Shown in pieces: positions 25,564 through 36,798 of a stretch of 64,000 bases of DNA (positions are counted from its first letter, which is position 1; the number at the start of each line of letters is the position of its first letter). Origin of the DNA: Spirochaetales bacterium (GTDB taxonomy: Bacteria; Spirochaetota; Spirochaetia; SZUA-6; JAFGRV01); contig JAFGKU010000056.1 of assembly GCA_016928415.1 (NCBI GenBank), forward strand, positions 1-64,000, written 5' to 3'. Under the pieces are notes generated by a model that saw nothing but the letters and a program-made list of their open reading frames with translations, ran no database searches and had not been told where the DNA came from. The position numbers were made by a program, and so were the translations under genes.

Positions 25564-26217
25564 GTGAAAAATGCAATGGCTCTGGCAATATTCAGTTTTC
25601 TTAGTCTTTTATTTTTTTCCGGTGTGGCAGACGATGAAAAGGATATTCTCTTCAAATGGGCCTGTATAATAAAGGAAGCCGGGCAGAGTGAGGATATTCT
25701 GACCAATAAAAATGATATTTTTCTGACACCGACAATGACCTTCAAATTCATCTTCCAACCGGCAAAAGACACTTACCTGTATTTCTATCACTTTACGCGC
25801 CATTCGGGTATAACACTCATTTTCCCTTACAATGAGTCTTTTTCAATAAAAAAGAATTCCCGTAATGAATGGTTTGACGTTCCCAGGGGAAGCCTGTACT
25901 GGATGCAGCTTGACCCTGAACAGCAGGAAGAAGAAAAATTTTACTTGATTGCATCAAAAATCCAGCTTAAGGAACTTGAGAAACTTACACTTAATCTTCA
26001 GAATTCCGAAGACGATACCAGGAATGCCCAGAAAAAACTTCTTGACGGAATTATGTACCTGATGAAGAAGAATGTTAACAACCTGAGTATTGTTGAAAAA
26101 CCGGTTCCGATAGCAGGAATTATCAAGGGTAAAGATAATCTCGTATATGCGGTGGAAGATATGGAACTATACACCAAATCCATCACGATTTCATTGAAAA
26201 AACAGGAATTGGAGTGA
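25564..26217 (+). CDS. DUF4384-domain exported protein
   Basis: The 217-residue product starts at a GTG and has a short hydrophobic signal-like segment (AMALAIFSFLSLLFFSGVA). The middle matches the DUF4384 pattern: TFKFIFQPAKDTYLYFYHFTRHSGITLIFPYNE, an adhesive or surface-associated domain often encoded beside sensor kinases and CHASE2 proteins. WFDVPRGSLYWMQLDP and YLIASK are also typical of it. It ends 38 bases before the CHASE2 hybrid kinase gene in the same direction, so it may supply or shape the signal this kinase reads. Its location is probably the periplasm or outer membrane. Confidence 0.75.
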   Translation: MKNAMALAIFSFLSLLFFSGVADDEKDILFKWACIIKEAGQSEDILTNKNDIFLTPTMTFKFIFQPAKDTYLYFYHFTRHSGITLIFPYNESFSIKKNSRNEWFDVPRGSLYWMQLDPEQQEEEKFYLIASKIQLKELEKLTLNLQNSEDDTRNAQKKLLDGIMYLMKKNVNNLSIVEKPVPIAGIIKGKDNLVYAVEDMELYTKSITISLKKQELE

Positions 26218-26255
26218 TACGCCGGTACGCTTAAGATACTACGATAATAAGACAG

Positions 26256-29093
26256 ATGAAAAAAATAAACCAGAAGGTATTCGATAGAAATAAGCTTATA
26301 TTTTTATTTATACTCTTTATAATACTGTTATCATTCCTGTTAGTCTCCAATATATTTTCGCTTTTTAATCCATGGGACAGGCAAATAAACGACAGTCTGT
26401 TAAAGATTCGGCACGCATTAAACTGGCAGGACGGAACACAGCCGCATTGCATCAATATCGTGATTGATGACATGTTTGTTGACAAATATAATTTGTCCTA
26501 TTGGAACAGGAAGGCCTATGGCGATGTAATCGCCGCCGTTCGCAATCATGGACCGAACCTCATTGCCTGTGATATAATTTTCAAGGACGCTTTGCCTGCA
26601 CCGCTGGCCGGTGACCAGAACGCGGGTTTTATCAATGCGGTATCCGAATCAGGTAAAATATATTTTCCAGCCGTTCTTCTAAAATCAGGCCCGTCCACGG
26701 CGAAACCCGTTCCCCGGCGTTTTTTATGGAACTTGGATGAAAAAAATAAGGGTTCACCACCTGTATTTGATTCCGCCTTATTGCCGTTCGACGAATTATT
26801 GGATAATTCAAGCGGAATAGGCAGTATTAATCTGAATCCCGACCCTGACGGAATGACGCGGAAATACCCTCTTCTTTTCGGATATGAAAACGCTTATATC
26901 CCTTCCTATGCCCTTCTTTTGCTCTGCGCCTATACCGGCGTTGTCCCGGTTTCCATTGAGGTTGAATGGGGAAGCCATATGCTCCTGCGTGATGCGAAAT
27001 TTTACGGTGACCTGAAAAAGGATGTGAGGATCCCCATAGACGCCTCGGGATGCATAAACGTAAATTACAGGGGGCCCTGGCGTGAAAGCAACGCGGTGAT
27101 AAATGCCGGGGCGCTTTTGGATCCGGGTAATGATTCCGTGAACAAGGATATGCTTCATGCTGCCATTAATGACTCCATCGCAATCGTTTCCGATTTGTCG
27201 ACGGGAAACAGGGATTATACTCCCGGTATATTTGAAGCGGTTTTCCCTTCTGTGGGGACCATAACTGCTGTAATCGATTCAATAATGTCGGAAAATTTTT
27301 TATATGATTTCTCTATCATCGATACCGCCGTTATTTTTATCATGATTATGGCCGTACTCTGCTTTATTGCTCTGCGGCGCCGGAAAATTGATTTCATCCT
27401 CGGGAGTCTTGCCGGTATTTTTTTATTTTTTATCTATTGCGCCTTCCTCTTTTTCATTTTTAATAAAATACTTCTTGTCTCCGGCCACGCTTTTATATTA
27501 TTTGCCGGTATAATCTGTATTATGGTATACCGTCGTCTTGAAGAGGGGAGCCGGAGAGTGACAATTCTCGAACAGAAGGTTTCTGAAAGGACCCATGAAC
27601 TTGAAACGGTAAATTCCCGGCTGGAAGATTCAAATGCACAGCTTTCCTCGGCAATCCATGAAATGACCGATGCCATTGAACAAAAAACGATTTTTTTTCA
27701 TAACCTTGCCCATGAAACGAAGACCCCGCTTACCCTGATCCGTAACTACATGGAACAATACGTAAAGAAAGAAAAATTAACCCCCGAACTGGAAATAATA
27801 CAGGACAATATCAGTCAATTGTGTGAAGATATGAACAACTGCTTTGACATAGAAAAATTCGAAAGGGGGGAAGCTTTCTATCACCATGACCAGCTTGCGG
27901 ATTTTTCTTCGCTCCTGAGAAATAAGATTGCCCTATTCAAGCAATCCTCCAAAAAAAAATCCGTGAGTATCCAGGCCTCTATTACTCACGATCTGTTTAC
28001 CCGGGCGGACCCCCTTTCCATGAGTCGCATCATTGTTAATCTGCTTGATAATGCGGTTAAGTATGCGCCGGATAATTCCGTAATCAAAGTATCACTCGAG
28101 AAAGTTGCAAAGACAATGGTATTTAATATCTACAACGAAGGGCCCAAAATTACCGACGAACAGAAAGTAAATATTTTTAAGCCTTATTATCAGCTTTCCC
28201 ATGAAAAACGGGGTGTCCAGGGAATGGGTCTGGGCTTACCCATTGTTAAAAAAATTATTACCGAAGTTGGCGGAACAATCGAAGTTATTAACCAGCCGGA
28301 AGAGGGGGTGAATTTTGCGGTATCACTTCTGCTGGTCGAAAAAACCAGTGTAACGCAGGTTGACCCAAGGTTTGATGCATCTGTTCATTCGACTGTCACA
28401 AAAGCGGCAATGCCGGAAGACCTGTATATGGAAAGCAGGCAGGGTATAATGCTGGTAGAGGACAATCTGCAGCTTCTTGGATTTCTCAGGGATATTTTCG
28501 CTAATGAATATAATGTCATCTGTGCGCGCAATGGAAAAGCAGCTTTGTCAAAACTTGAAGTTGTTCAAAAACCCGATATTATTATTTCCGATATTGTTAT
28601 GGACGAAATGAACGGTTATGACCTTATAAAGGAGCTTTCCCTTTCAGAGAAATACAGCGATGTTCCGTTCATTTTTCTGTCTGCCCGGACATCAAAAAAT
28701 GAAAAATTGGAAGGATTGTCGAGGGGAGCCGTCGATTTTATAAGCAAACCTTTTTCTGCGGAAGAACTTCTGGCAAAAGTGAAATCAATTCTGCAGTTTA
28801 ACATCACTCAGAAGGAAATTAATATCAATGAACTCAAAACAAAGGTAGTGAAAGCCATGAGGAATAATCCTGAAAAGGACGTGACCTGCCTGCTTGAATC
28901 ATACAGCCTGACGAAAAAGGAGAAAGAAGTCATTAAGCTTCTGTACCAGGGGCTCCAGTATAAAGAGATAAGTGATATGGCGCATATTTCTCTGGCGGCC
29001 GTAAGAAAACGAATCCACAATATTTATCAAAAATTCAATGTACAGAACAGGACCGAGTTGTTCCTGGCCATGGAAAAGAAAAAGGCCGAGTAG
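26256..29093 (+). CDS. CHASE2 sensor histidine kinase fused to a receiver and a LuxR-type DNA-binding domain
   Basis: The 945-residue protein holds a whole two-component pathway. After one N-terminal helix comes an extracytoplasmic CHASE2 domain (about 45-330, with LNWQDGTQPHCINIVIDD and ACDIIFKDA). Two or three more helices follow (about 345-430), then a coiled coil. The kinase core has the H-box FFHNLAHETKTPLTLIRN (phospho-His near 486), the N-box VNLLDNAVKYAP and the G-box GMGLGLPIVKKI. The receiver (about 725-850) has MLVEDN and the phospho-Asp in IIISDIVMDE. The C-terminus (about 880-945) is a LuxR helix-turn-helix (LTKKEKEVIKLLYQG, then SLAAVRKRIHNIYQKFNVQNR). A DNA-binding output in a membrane-tethered protein is unusual. 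Confidence 0.93.
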   Translation: MKKINQKVFDRNKLIFLFILFIILLSFLLVSNIFSLFNPWDRQINDSLLKIRHALNWQDGTQPHCINIVIDDMFVDKYNLSYWNRKAYGDVIAAVRNHGPNLIACDIIFKDALPAPLAGDQNAGFINAVSESGKIYFPAVLLKSGPSTAKPVPRRFLWNLDEKNKGSPPVFDSALLPFDELLDNSSGIGSINLNPDPDGMTRKYPLLFGYENAYIPSYALLLLCAYTGVVPVSIEVEWGSHMLLRDAKFYGDLKKDVRIPIDASGCINVNYRGPWRESNAVINAGALLDPGNDSVNKDMLHAAINDSIAIVSDLSTGNRDYTPGIFEAVFPSVGTITAVIDSIMSENFLYDFSIIDTAVIFIMIMAVLCFIALRRRKIDFILGSLAGIFLFFIYCAFLFFIFNKILLVSGHAFILFAGIICIMVYRRLEEGSRRVTILEQKVSERTHELETVNSRLEDSNAQLSSAIHEMTDAIEQKTIFFHNLAHETKTPLTLIRNYMEQYVKKEKLTPELEIIQDNISQLCEDMNNCFDIEKFERGEAFYHHDQLADFSSLLRNKIALFKQSSKKKSVSIQASITHDLFTRADPLSMSRIIVNLLDNAVKYAPDNSVIKVSLEKVAKTMVFNIYNEGPKITDEQKVNIFKPYYQLSHEKRGVQGMGLGLPIVKKIITEVGGTIEVINQPEEGVNFAVSLLLVEKTSVTQVDPRFDASVHSTVTKAAMPEDLYMESRQGIMLVEDNLQLLGFLRDIFANEYNVICARNGKAALSKLEVVQKPDIIISDIVMDEMNGYDLIKELSLSEKYSDVPFIFLSARTSKNEKLEGLSRGAVDFISKPFSAEELLAKVKSILQFNITQKEININELKTKVVKAMRNNPEKDVTCLLESYSLTKKEKEVIKLLYQGLQYKEISDMAHISLAAVRKRIHNIYQKFNVQNRTELFLAMEKKKAE

Positions 29094-29177
29094 CGGATAT
29101 TCGGCCCCAATGCTGCATCGGTATTCATGCCGGCTGCTTCCCTTGACACATCTTTCCCGATACCTTAATGTTCATTC

Positions 29178-30554
29178 ATGGGTATACGCCTTCTTCTCAT
29201 CAATACGAATACGATGAAGCCGCCTATTGCGCCGATCGGACTGGAATACGTTGGTGAATACCTCGCCTCAGAAGGTATCGATGTGCGTACCTTTGATTTT
29301 TCATTCGAGGACGACCTCGAGGAAAAAATCGCCCTGATCAAACCGGACTTCGTCGGTCTCGGAATCAGGAACACGGATGACTGCACTTTTCCCGCTGCTT
29401 CGTTTTTTCTGCCGGAAATCCGCCGTATTATCGATAGAATCAAAAGGTCCACAAATGTACCGATCGTCTGCGGCGGTGTCGGGTTTTCCGTGATGCCGGA
29501 AGGGGTGCTTGATTTTCTGGACCTTAAATACGGGATACACGGTGACGGTGAAGAGAACCTTCTCGCCTTCATCCGAAACTATCCGGATGTGAAAGACATA
29601 CCGAATCTGGTCCGCCGGGAAGATGGCGGAATCGTCAATAATGAAACAAAATATTTTGACCTGGACAAGCTTGCGCCCCGGAGGAAACTCTTCAGGAACA
29701 GGGACTATTATGAACAGGGCGGCATGGGTTCCGTTGAAACCAAGCGGGGATGCGTCATGCAGTGCGTGTATTGCGCCGACCCATTAAGCAAGGGGCGCAA
29801 AATCCGGTTGAGACCTCCTGAAAGTGTGGCGGATGAAGTGTTAAGCCTGTCCGCGCAGGGCATTAATAAGCTTCATTTCTGCGACAGTGAATTCAACCTT
29901 CCCCGGGAGCACGCGGTGGCCGTGTGTAGAAAATTCATCAAAAAGGGTATACAGGCCAAAGCGGGATGGTATACCTATTGTTCTCCAAAGGGGTTTGACG
30001 GGGATCTTTCCGGTTTATTTAAAAAGGCGGGATGTCTGGGTATTAATTTCGGCGTGGACAGCGGCTCTGACCGGATTTTAAAGGCGCTTGGAAGGGATTA
30101 CACACGGGGGGAACTTTTATCAACGGGGAAAGCCTGCCGGGATGCGGGGCTCCCGTTCATGTTCGATCTCATGTTCGGAAGTCCCGGCGAGGATGAGAAG
30201 AGCATCACCGAAACCATGGAAACTATGAAAGAGATCCGGCCCGATGTGGTCGGATGCGCCGTTGGGGTAAGGATTTACCCGGGTACGGTTATTCATGATT
30301 TGATCAGAAAAAAATCGCCGGAGCTGTTCGTCGGCAATGATTCCTGTATTAAACCGGTTTTCTACCTGGAGCCGGGTGTCAAGGATACGGTTTTTCCCCT
30401 TATCAAGGATCTGGCCGCAGGGGATAAACGGTTCATTCTTTCCGCGGCCGTGGATGAACACAACTACAACTACAACCAGAACCAGGTACTGATCGATGAG
30501 ATTCGCACCGGTAAACGCGGAGCCTACTGGGACATACTCAGGCAGATTATGTAA
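29178..30554 (+). CDS. B12-binding-domain radical SAM protein
   Basis: The 458-residue protein has an N-terminal cobalamin-binding-like Rossmann region (about 1-150: LLLINTN, GLEYVGEYLASEGIDVRTFD, VPIVCGGVGFSVMPEG). A radical SAM domain follows, with the cluster motif KRGCVMQCVYCADP at about residues 195-208 (CxxxCxxC). Further on it has INFGVDSGSDRILKALGRDYTRGE and FDLMFGSPGEDEKS, usual for class B/Elp3-like enzymes. The classical B12 lower-ligand motif DxHxxG is not evident, so cobalamin binding is uncertain. These enzymes methylate or rearrange varied substrates; none can be assigned here. It stands alone between the sensor kinase and the channel/UvrA operon. Confidence 0.85.
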   Translation: MGIRLLLINTNTMKPPIAPIGLEYVGEYLASEGIDVRTFDFSFEDDLEEKIALIKPDFVGLGIRNTDDCTFPAASFFLPEIRRIIDRIKRSTNVPIVCGGVGFSVMPEGVLDFLDLKYGIHGDGEENLLAFIRNYPDVKDIPNLVRREDGGIVNNETKYFDLDKLAPRRKLFRNRDYYEQGGMGSVETKRGCVMQCVYCADPLSKGRKIRLRPPESVADEVLSLSAQGINKLHFCDSEFNLPREHAVAVCRKFIKKGIQAKAGWYTYCSPKGFDGDLSGLFKKAGCLGINFGVDSGSDRILKALGRDYTRGELLSTGKACRDAGLPFMFDLMFGSPGEDEKSITETMETMKEIRPDVVGCAVGVRIYPGTVIHDLIRKKSPELFVGNDSCIKPVFYLEPGVKDTVFPLIKDLAAGDKRFILSAAVDEHNYNYNQNQVLIDEIRTGKRGAYWDILRQIM

Positions 30555-30643
30555 GGTTAGGGAAGGGACACATTCCGAAAGCGTTGTATAATTCCTCCTT
30601 TGTCCAGCTTGCTGTGAATAAGGTAATTTGTTAGTATGCAGGC

Positions 30644-31867
30644 ATGAACAGGAAAAACAGGATTATTTATGTCCTATGGATAATCGCCGTGACGGCTATT
30701 CTTTTCACAGGTCTTTACTTTCTGCCTTTTGAAGATGATAAATTAGGTTTCTGGGAATCCCTTTACGGCACTCTGCGGATGTTCGTTTTTGAGCGGGACC
30801 TTTCCATTTTTCCGAAATCCTGGCCTGTTATTCTCATATACTTTGCCGCCCCTTTATTGACTCTTTCCATCCTGGGTAAACTTGTATCTTACCTTTTCCG
30901 GCTGACGCCTTCTATCTGGTCGCGGTGGATGAAAAATCATGTCATTATTTGCGGGGCGGGCCGGTTGGGAAAAGTCATGGCACTGACAATAAAAAGACAC
31001 AAAGTGCCTGTTACGGTGATTGACAAAAATTATAACGATGATCTTGAAAACTGGGTGCATAAGTACCGCATACCCATAGTAAGCGGGGATTTTAATCTGC
31101 CTTCCGTCCTGAAAAGAGCCGGAATGCATAATGCACGGGCTTTGGTTTTTACCACGTCCGAGGACCTGGTAAACATAGATGCCGCTTTTTCGGCCTACGG
31201 ATCATTTAAAACACTGAAAGGCGAAATCCGGCTGTTCTGGACCCACATTTCGGACAACGCTTTAGCCAATACCCTGCGCAATACCGTGGAGACGGAGGGA
31301 AAAATCGGTATACGATTTTTCGATACATACCATATTGCCGCCAAACAGATCGTAAGAAAATATTTTGATGAAAAAATAAAAAACAGAATAAAGGAAATAG
31401 TTCTTGTCGGGTACGGCAAGCTCGGTACAGACCTCCTGGTACACTTGGCCCTTTCGTTAAAAGGCAGGAAACGTTACGTCATCCGCGTAATCGATAAACA
31501 GGACGTTTCATCCGAACTCAAGCGCCAGGCCGGGATGCTGGGAATATCCCGGCGCGTGGTTTTTCACAGGCAGGATATTCGCGACCTGGTACTGGATAAA
31601 AAAATGCCCAGGATTTTCTTCCTTTGCACGGACAGTGATCTGGGTAACCTGTCTCTTGCGCTTAATCTCTCTGAAACCTGTCCGGGAGACGATATTATCG
31701 TACGCATGGGACATTGGCCCATGCAGTCCGTTTCCGAATACCTGGGAGGGGACAAAGGTCTGGTTTTTGTCAATATTAATGATATCATTACGCAATGCCT
31801 TGAAGAAATACCCGGAATCCTGAATCCCGCCTCGGATAAAGATTTAAAACGTGTAAAAAAGACATGA
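30644..31867 (+). CDS. Channel-like membrane protein with two TrkA-N (RCK-type) domains
   Basis: The 407-residue protein has two N-terminal membrane helices (about 8-28 and 58-82) followed by two tandem NAD-binding Rossmann domains. The first begins [21 protein letters not shown] (about 100) and the second [20 protein letters not shown] (about 252). This is the plan of two-RCK potassium-channel or CASTOR/POLLUX-like gating subunits. However, the loop between the helices ([25 protein letters not shown]) lacks a TxGYG-type selectivity filter. It may therefore be a non-selective channel, a regulator or a nucleotide sensor. Its stop overlaps the start of the giant UvrA gene by four bases, which implies coupled translation and a shared task. 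Confidence 0.75.
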   Translation: MNRKNRIIYVLWIIAVTAILFTGLYFLPFEDDKLGFWESLYGTLRMFVFERDLSIFPKSWPVILIYFAAPLLTLSILGKLVSYLFRLTPSIWSRWMKNHVIICGAGRLGKVMALTIKRHKVPVTVIDKNYNDDLENWVHKYRIPIVSGDFNLPSVLKRAGMHNARALVFTTSEDLVNIDAAFSAYGSFKTLKGEIRLFWTHISDNALANTLRNTVETEGKIGIRFFDTYHIAAKQIVRKYFDEKIKNRIKEIVLVGYGKLGTDLLVHLALSLKGRKRYVIRVIDKQDVSSELKRQAGMLGISRRVVFHRQDIRDLVLDKKMPRIFFLCTDSDLGNLSLALNLSETCPGDDIIVRMGHWPMQSVSEYLGGDKGLVFVNINDIITQCLEEIPGILNPASDKDLKRVKKT

Positions 31868-34800
31868 AAATCAAAATCACCGGTGCTTCTGAACATAACC
31901 TCAAAAACATCGATGTTGAAATCAATGACGGGCTTACCGTTGTGACGGGCGTTTCGGGATCCGGGAAATCTTCCCTGGTTTTCGATACACTCTATCATGA
32001 ATCGAGACGCCAATTTACGGATATTTTCTCTCCCTCTAAAACTGATTCAAGAATGCAGCCGGCAAGGGTCGAATCCATAACAGGCGCTCCCGTTGCTTTG
32101 GCCGTCGGGCAGAACCTGTTGAACCGGAATCCCAATTCAACGGTGGCGACTGCATCCGGCCTTCACCCGTTTCTAAGACTGCTCTATTCCCGTTTTGGAG
32201 AACAGTCCTGTACTGTATGCGGTTCGACGCTAAGGAAAAGACCGAAGGATGAAATAATCCAGTCCATTGTTGCCATATCAAAAAATCATCCTGTTTCGAT
32301 TTTTATACGCCTGCTTGACCGTGTGCCTGGAAGCCATACAACACTGCTGTCCTCCCTCGTTGAAGAATTTCCCGTAAGAAATATCCGTGTAGACGGTAAA
32401 CAATTAAAAAGCAATAAAATTTCCCCTTTATCACCGGGAGAAGAACATACAATAGATATTTTTCTTTTTAAAAAGCAAAGGAATATAACAGCCGTGTTTG
32501 TCCGGAAACATTTAGAGACGGCACAATCTCTCGGAATGTATTCCCTGTATGTGAGCATCGCCTCGGGTGAGGAAGCCTATACTTGGGCCGATGCTTGTGT
32601 AAACTGCGGAACATGGTATCATCCGGTCAGCAGTACGGATTTTAATCAGCATTGCCCCCATTGCTCCGGAAATGGATGCGTGAACTGCCGTCAAACCGGG
32701 TTATTGCCTCGGGCGGCGTCGGTGAAATGGTTTGATAAGGATTTCAAGGATATACAGGAATTGTCCGTCGCGTCCTTTTCACGCTTTATGAAAAAGCATC
32801 CTTTGTCGGCCATGGCTTCTCGATTAGGCATGGAAATCAACAAAAGGGTCGCCGCTTTATGCAGCGTTGGCCTGGGATACGTGGATTTGAACAGGCCGGT
32901 TCCGTCCCTGTCCCGCGGGGAAGCGCAGCGTTTGAGAATCGCCGTGATCCTGACAGGCAACCTCGAAGATATGCTCCACATACTGGATGAACCTTCCATC
33001 GGTCAGCATCCTGAAAACATGGGGAATCTTATAAAGGTATTTCGAAGTTTGAAGGGACCGACCGTTTTTGTTGAACATGACCGAATAGCGGCATCCCTGG
33101 CCGACAGGGCCCTGGATATGGGTCCGGGTGCCGGTAAAGAGGGGGGCAGATTGTTGTCAGCCGCACCGCCGGAATCATTATGGAAGGCGGATTCGTTGAC
33201 CGGAAAATATTTCAGTTATCGTACCTCCGTTTCAATACCAGGGTACAGGCAGGCACCGGAAAAATTTCTCGAGTTCAGGGGAATAAAGGCGCGCAATCTA
33301 AAGAATATCGATATTCACATTCCCCTGGGAAGGATAACGGTAATTACAGGTGTCTCCGGCTCTGGAAAGAGCACACTTTTAGAGGAAGTGATCATTCCCA
33401 CGCTTGAACAAAATAAGCCGGTTTACTGCCGGCAATTCAGGGGAAAGGCCTCCAAACCCCTGTTTGTCGATCAAAGCCCGATCGGCAGAAATCCCCGTTC
33501 CACGCCCCTCACATACACGGGCCTGGCCGGAACGATCCGCGATTTTTTTTCCCTGAAAACGGGATTAACTCCGTCCCTGTTTTCACCCAATACACGGGAA
33601 GGCGGCTGTCCCGTCTGCAAGGGACTGGGCGCCCTGGAGGTTAAAATGCATTATCTCCCGCCGGAATGGGTGGAATGCGAAGATTGCGGCGGGAAGAAAT
33701 TTTCTTCAGCTGCTCTCAAGGCGCGTGTCCGGCTGGGTGATGGTGATTTCTCGATTGCCGATGTGTATGCCTGGAGCGTCGCAAAAGCCTGGCAAATTTT
33801 TATTGAAAAAAAGGCCTTGCCTGATAAATTGCGGAAAAAGGCATTACCTGTGCTCCGCGCCCTGCTTGATATAGGTCTGGGATACCTGGAACTGGGGCAA
33901 ACATCACCGACATTATCGGGTGGTGAAGCGCAGAGAATAAAGCTTTCAAAATTCCTGGGCTCTTTGAAAATTTCCTCACAGCTGCTTACTAATGATGAGC
34001 TGTATCTCATCATTGACGAACCGTCTTCCGGGCTCCATCCCGCGGATATCTCCGGCCTGCTTGTTATCCTTGACCGGATGGTGAGAAAAGGGGTGACGGT
34101 TATCATTGTTGAACATGATACGGATATAATCAGGGCGGCTGACTGGGTGGTTGACCTGGGGCCGGGCGCCGGTGAAGAAGGCGGACAACTGATTTATGAA
34201 GGCCCTTTCGCGGGACTCATGGACAATAAAAAATCCTTGACCGGGTCAGCAATCAGGAATGAAAAGCAAATCAAGCCGAAGGGGAAGAGAACTGGAAAGA
34301 ATGTATTTAAATCTTCCCATCATATTGAAATAAAAAAAGCTTATGCCAATAACCTGAAAAACATAACCGTTAACCTTCAGAAAGGGGGCTTAACGGTGAT
34401 AACCGGCGTGTCCGGTTCCGGCAAATCTTCATTGGTTCGTGATATCCTGGAAACGGAGGCCAGGAAAAGATTCTATGAATCTTTGTCCATGTACGAGCGT
34501 CAAGGAGTCAAGGAAGGACCGGAAATATCGGCTGAAGAAGTCAGGGGAATCGGTGTCACCTTTTCGCTTATTCCTTCCAGGGCCAGGTTCAACAGGAGAC
34601 TGGATGTGGGAAAGGCAACCGGGATCATCTACCACCTGGCAAACCTTTTTGCCGTTAACGGAATCCGGCACTGCGTGGAATGCGGCAGCAGAATGTCCAG
34701 GGGGGAGGATTGGGTCTGCCCCAAATGCCATGCTCATCTTCCCGTCCTCAGGCCGGAAAATTTTCACCCCACAAATTACGAAGCTGCCTGCCCCCGCTGC

Positions 34801-36798
34801 CATGGAATCGGTTCTCTCCAGGTCCCCGCCCCGGAGAAACTGATCATCAGCCCGGAAAAACCCTTGTGCGGCGGCGCCATGTATTCACCGGGATTTTTCC
34901 CTTACGGTTATCTATGTAAACCGTATAACGGCGGATACGACGTGTTGCAGGGACTTGCCCGAAAATACGGATTTGATCCTCATGAAACGGGATGGAACGA
35001 TATGCCTGAAAAAGCCAGGAAGGCCTTTCTATTCGGCGACTCCGAACCGTTTGACGTTGTATTCAGGAATAAAAAAGGCCAGGAACGCAAGGTAAAAATA
35101 AAGTACAAGGGTTTTTATGAACAATACCTTGGCCAATGGGATGTCGGGGGTACTTTTACCGATACCAGTCCCTGCCCTGTATGCAAGGGGTCTCGTCTTA
35201 GGAAAGAATACGATATTGTTACGTTATACGGCACCACCCTGTTTCAAATGCGCCTGATGCCTGTGGGCGGCCTGGGAACCCTGGTCAGCCCGGTTAACAG
35301 CGGCCCCGGCCCGGGCCGTCCGCTGGGTTTCCATAGTGCCGGTGCGGAAAGGTCAGCCGAAACAATCAGGCGGAAAGCCGAATTCCTGGAAAACGTCGGC
35401 CTGGGTTACCTGCACATGGACAGGGTCTTTTCTACTTTGTCCGCCGGCGAATCCCAGCGGATCAGCCTTTCCGGGCTTTTGGGCAACGAGTTGACATCCC
35501 TTACCATTCTCATGGATGAACCTTCCCGGGGGCTCCATCCATCCGAAGTGACCGCTCTTGCTTCCGTTCTAAAGGGTATCGCTTCCCGCGGCAACACGGT
35601 AATATGTGTGGAGCATGACCGGGAAATAATCAGGAAAGCAGATTATATATACGAGATGGGTCCCGGGTCCGGATCAAAAGGCGGAAAAGTTGTCGCAAAG
35701 GGAACCATTGATAAAATAAAACAATCCCTGACACCAACGGGGAAATACTTCAGGAATGAAATAAATTGCCATCCGAAGAAAAAATACAGAAAAGCTGCCG
35801 GATTTTTAAGATTGGAGGGGGCCTGCGAAAATAATTTAAAAAACATCAATATCGATATTCCATTAGGAATTTTGACGGGAATTTGCGGTAAATCCGGTTC
35901 AGGAAAGAGTACGCTGATAATAGATACTTTAGGACGTATTTTATGTCCGAAAAAACATACCACTTCTGTCGCCTTTGAACCGATCGAACCCGGAAGTTAT
36001 TCAAGATTATCCGTTCCGCGCCCCAAAACAATCATTGTCGACCAATCGAAGGCCGGCATCAGCAGCCCATACAAATTTCTTGCACTCGACCAGGTGTTTC
36101 ATTCCATTTATGCTGAATCCGGGGACGCGGCGGCCCTCGGCCTGGATAAAAAAGATATAGAGCGGGGCTGCCAGGCATGCAGGGGCAGGGGATTTACCAC
36201 GATAAATATGGGGTTTCTTCCAGATGTCCACAATATATGCGAAGCCTGCGATGGCAGCGGTTATTCTGTTGAAATGCATTCCGTCAAGTTGCGGGCTTTA
36301 TCCATTCCATCACTTCTTCGCTTGACACTGGATGAAGTAGCCGGCATTTGGGCGGATGAACCTGAAATAATGCGGGTTTTAGAAATGCCCCTTCTTTTAG
36401 GCCTGGGTTACCTCGTATTAAACCAGCCGTGGTACAGCCTGTCAGGCGGAGAGTGTCAAAGACTTAAAATGGCATTGGAGCTGAATAAGAAGAAAGATGA
36501 TTCCGTATTGTTCATACTTGACGAACCGACCTATGGCCTCCATGCACGGGATGTATCGGTTCTTGTAAAAGCGCTCAACGCCCTTGTGGATTCCGGTAAT
36601 TCCGTCATCGCCGTGGAGCATAACCCCTTTCTCCTGTGTGCCTGTGACTGGCTTATCGAATTAGGTCCCGGCGGCGGCCCCGAAGGAGGGAAAGTGATTG
36701 CCACGGGTACACCGGCTGAAGTGGCAGGACTTCAAACTCCGATATCGTCCTATCTTGCTGAAGCGCTTTCCCTGAGAAAAAAGGGGGGCAGGAGATGA
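31864..36798 (+). CDS. Tandem-duplicated UvrA-like ATPase, four ABC modules in one chain
   Basis: At 1644 residues this is about twice the length of a class II/III UvrA. Four full ATPase modules can be traced by Walker A (GVSGSGKS near 30, 496 and 848; GKSGSGKS near 1342). Signature motifs [24 protein letters not shown] and LSGGECQR lie near 347, 683, 1191 and 1525, each followed by an ILDEP-type Walker B. CxxC zinc-module pairs recur ([36 protein letters not shown]). Both halves are short between the first Walker A and its signature (about 320-345 residues), implying loss of the UvrB-binding domain. Canonical UvrA dimerises; here the dimer seems built into one chain. It is coupled by ATGA overlaps to both neighbours. 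Confidence 0.92.
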   Translation: MKIKITGASEHNLKNIDVEINDGLTVVTGVSGSGKSSLVFDTLYHESRRQFTDIFSPSKTDSRMQPARVESITGAPVALAVGQNLLNRNPNSTVATASGLHPFLRLLYSRFGEQSCTVCGSTLRKRPKDEIIQSIVAISKNHPVSIFIRLLDRVPGSHTTLLSSLVEEFPVRNIRVDGKQLKSNKISPLSPGEEHTIDIFLFKKQRNITAVFVRKHLETAQSLGMYSLYVSIASGEEAYTWADACVNCGTWYHPVSSTDFNQHCPHCSGNGCVNCRQTGLLPRAASVKWFDKDFKDIQELSVASFSRFMKKHPLSAMASRLGMEINKRVAALCSVGLGYVDLNRPVPSLSRGEAQRLRIAVILTGNLEDMLHILDEPSIGQHPENMGNLIKVFRSLKGPTVFVEHDRIAASLADRALDMGPGAGKEGGRLLSAAPPESLWKADSLTGKYFSYRTSVSIPGYRQAPEKFLEFRGIKARNLKNIDIHIPLGRITVITGVSGSGKSTLLEEVIIPTLEQNKPVYCRQFRGKASKPLFVDQSPIGRNPRSTPLTYTGLAGTIRDFFSLKTGLTPSLFSPNTREGGCPVCKGLGALEVKMHYLPPEWVECEDCGGKKFSSAALKARVRLGDGDFSIADVYAWSVAKAWQIFIEKKALPDKLRKKALPVLRALLDIGLGYLELGQTSPTLSGGEAQRIKLSKFLGSLKISSQLLTNDELYLIIDEPSSGLHPADISGLLVILDRMVRKGVTVIIVEHDTDIIRAADWVVDLGPGAGEEGGQLIYEGPFAGLMDNKKSLTGSAIRNEKQIKPKGKRTGKNVFKSSHHIEIKKAYANNLKNITVNLQKGGLTVITGVSGSGKSSLVRDILETEARKRFYESLSMYERQGVKEGPEISAEEVRGIGVTFSLIPSRARFNRRLDVGKATGIIYHLANLFAVNGIRHCVECGSRMSRGEDWVCPKCHAHLPVLRPENFHPTNYEAACPRCHGIGSLQVPAPEKLIISPEKPLCGGAMYSPGFFPYGYLCKPYNGGYDVLQGLARKYGFDPHETGWNDMPEKARKAFLFGDSEPFDVVFRNKKGQERKVKIKYKGFYEQYLGQWDVGGTFTDTSPCPVCKGSRLRKEYDIVTLYGTTLFQMRLMPVGGLGTLVSPVNSGPGPGRPLGFHSAGAERSAETIRRKAEFLENVGLGYLHMDRVFSTLSAGESQRISLSGLLGNELTSLTILMDEPSRGLHPSEVTALASVLKGIASRGNTVICVEHDREIIRKADYIYEMGPGSGSKGGKVVAKGTIDKIKQSLTPTGKYFRNEINCHPKKKYRKAAGFLRLEGACENNLKNINIDIPLGILTGICGKSGSGKSTLIIDTLGRILCPKKHTTSVAFEPIEPGSYSRLSVPRPKTIIVDQSKAGISSPYKFLALDQVFHSIYAESGDAAALGLDKKDIERGCQACRGRGFTTINMGFLPDVHNICEACDGSGYSVEMHSVKLRALSIPSLLRLTLDEVAGIWADEPEIMRVLEMPLLLGLGYLVLNQPWYSLSGGECQRLKMALELNKKKDDSVLFILDEPTYGLHARDVSVLVKALNALVDSGNSVIAVEHNPFLLCACDWLIELGPGGGPEGGKVIATGTPAEVAGLQTPISSYLAEALSLRKKGGRR

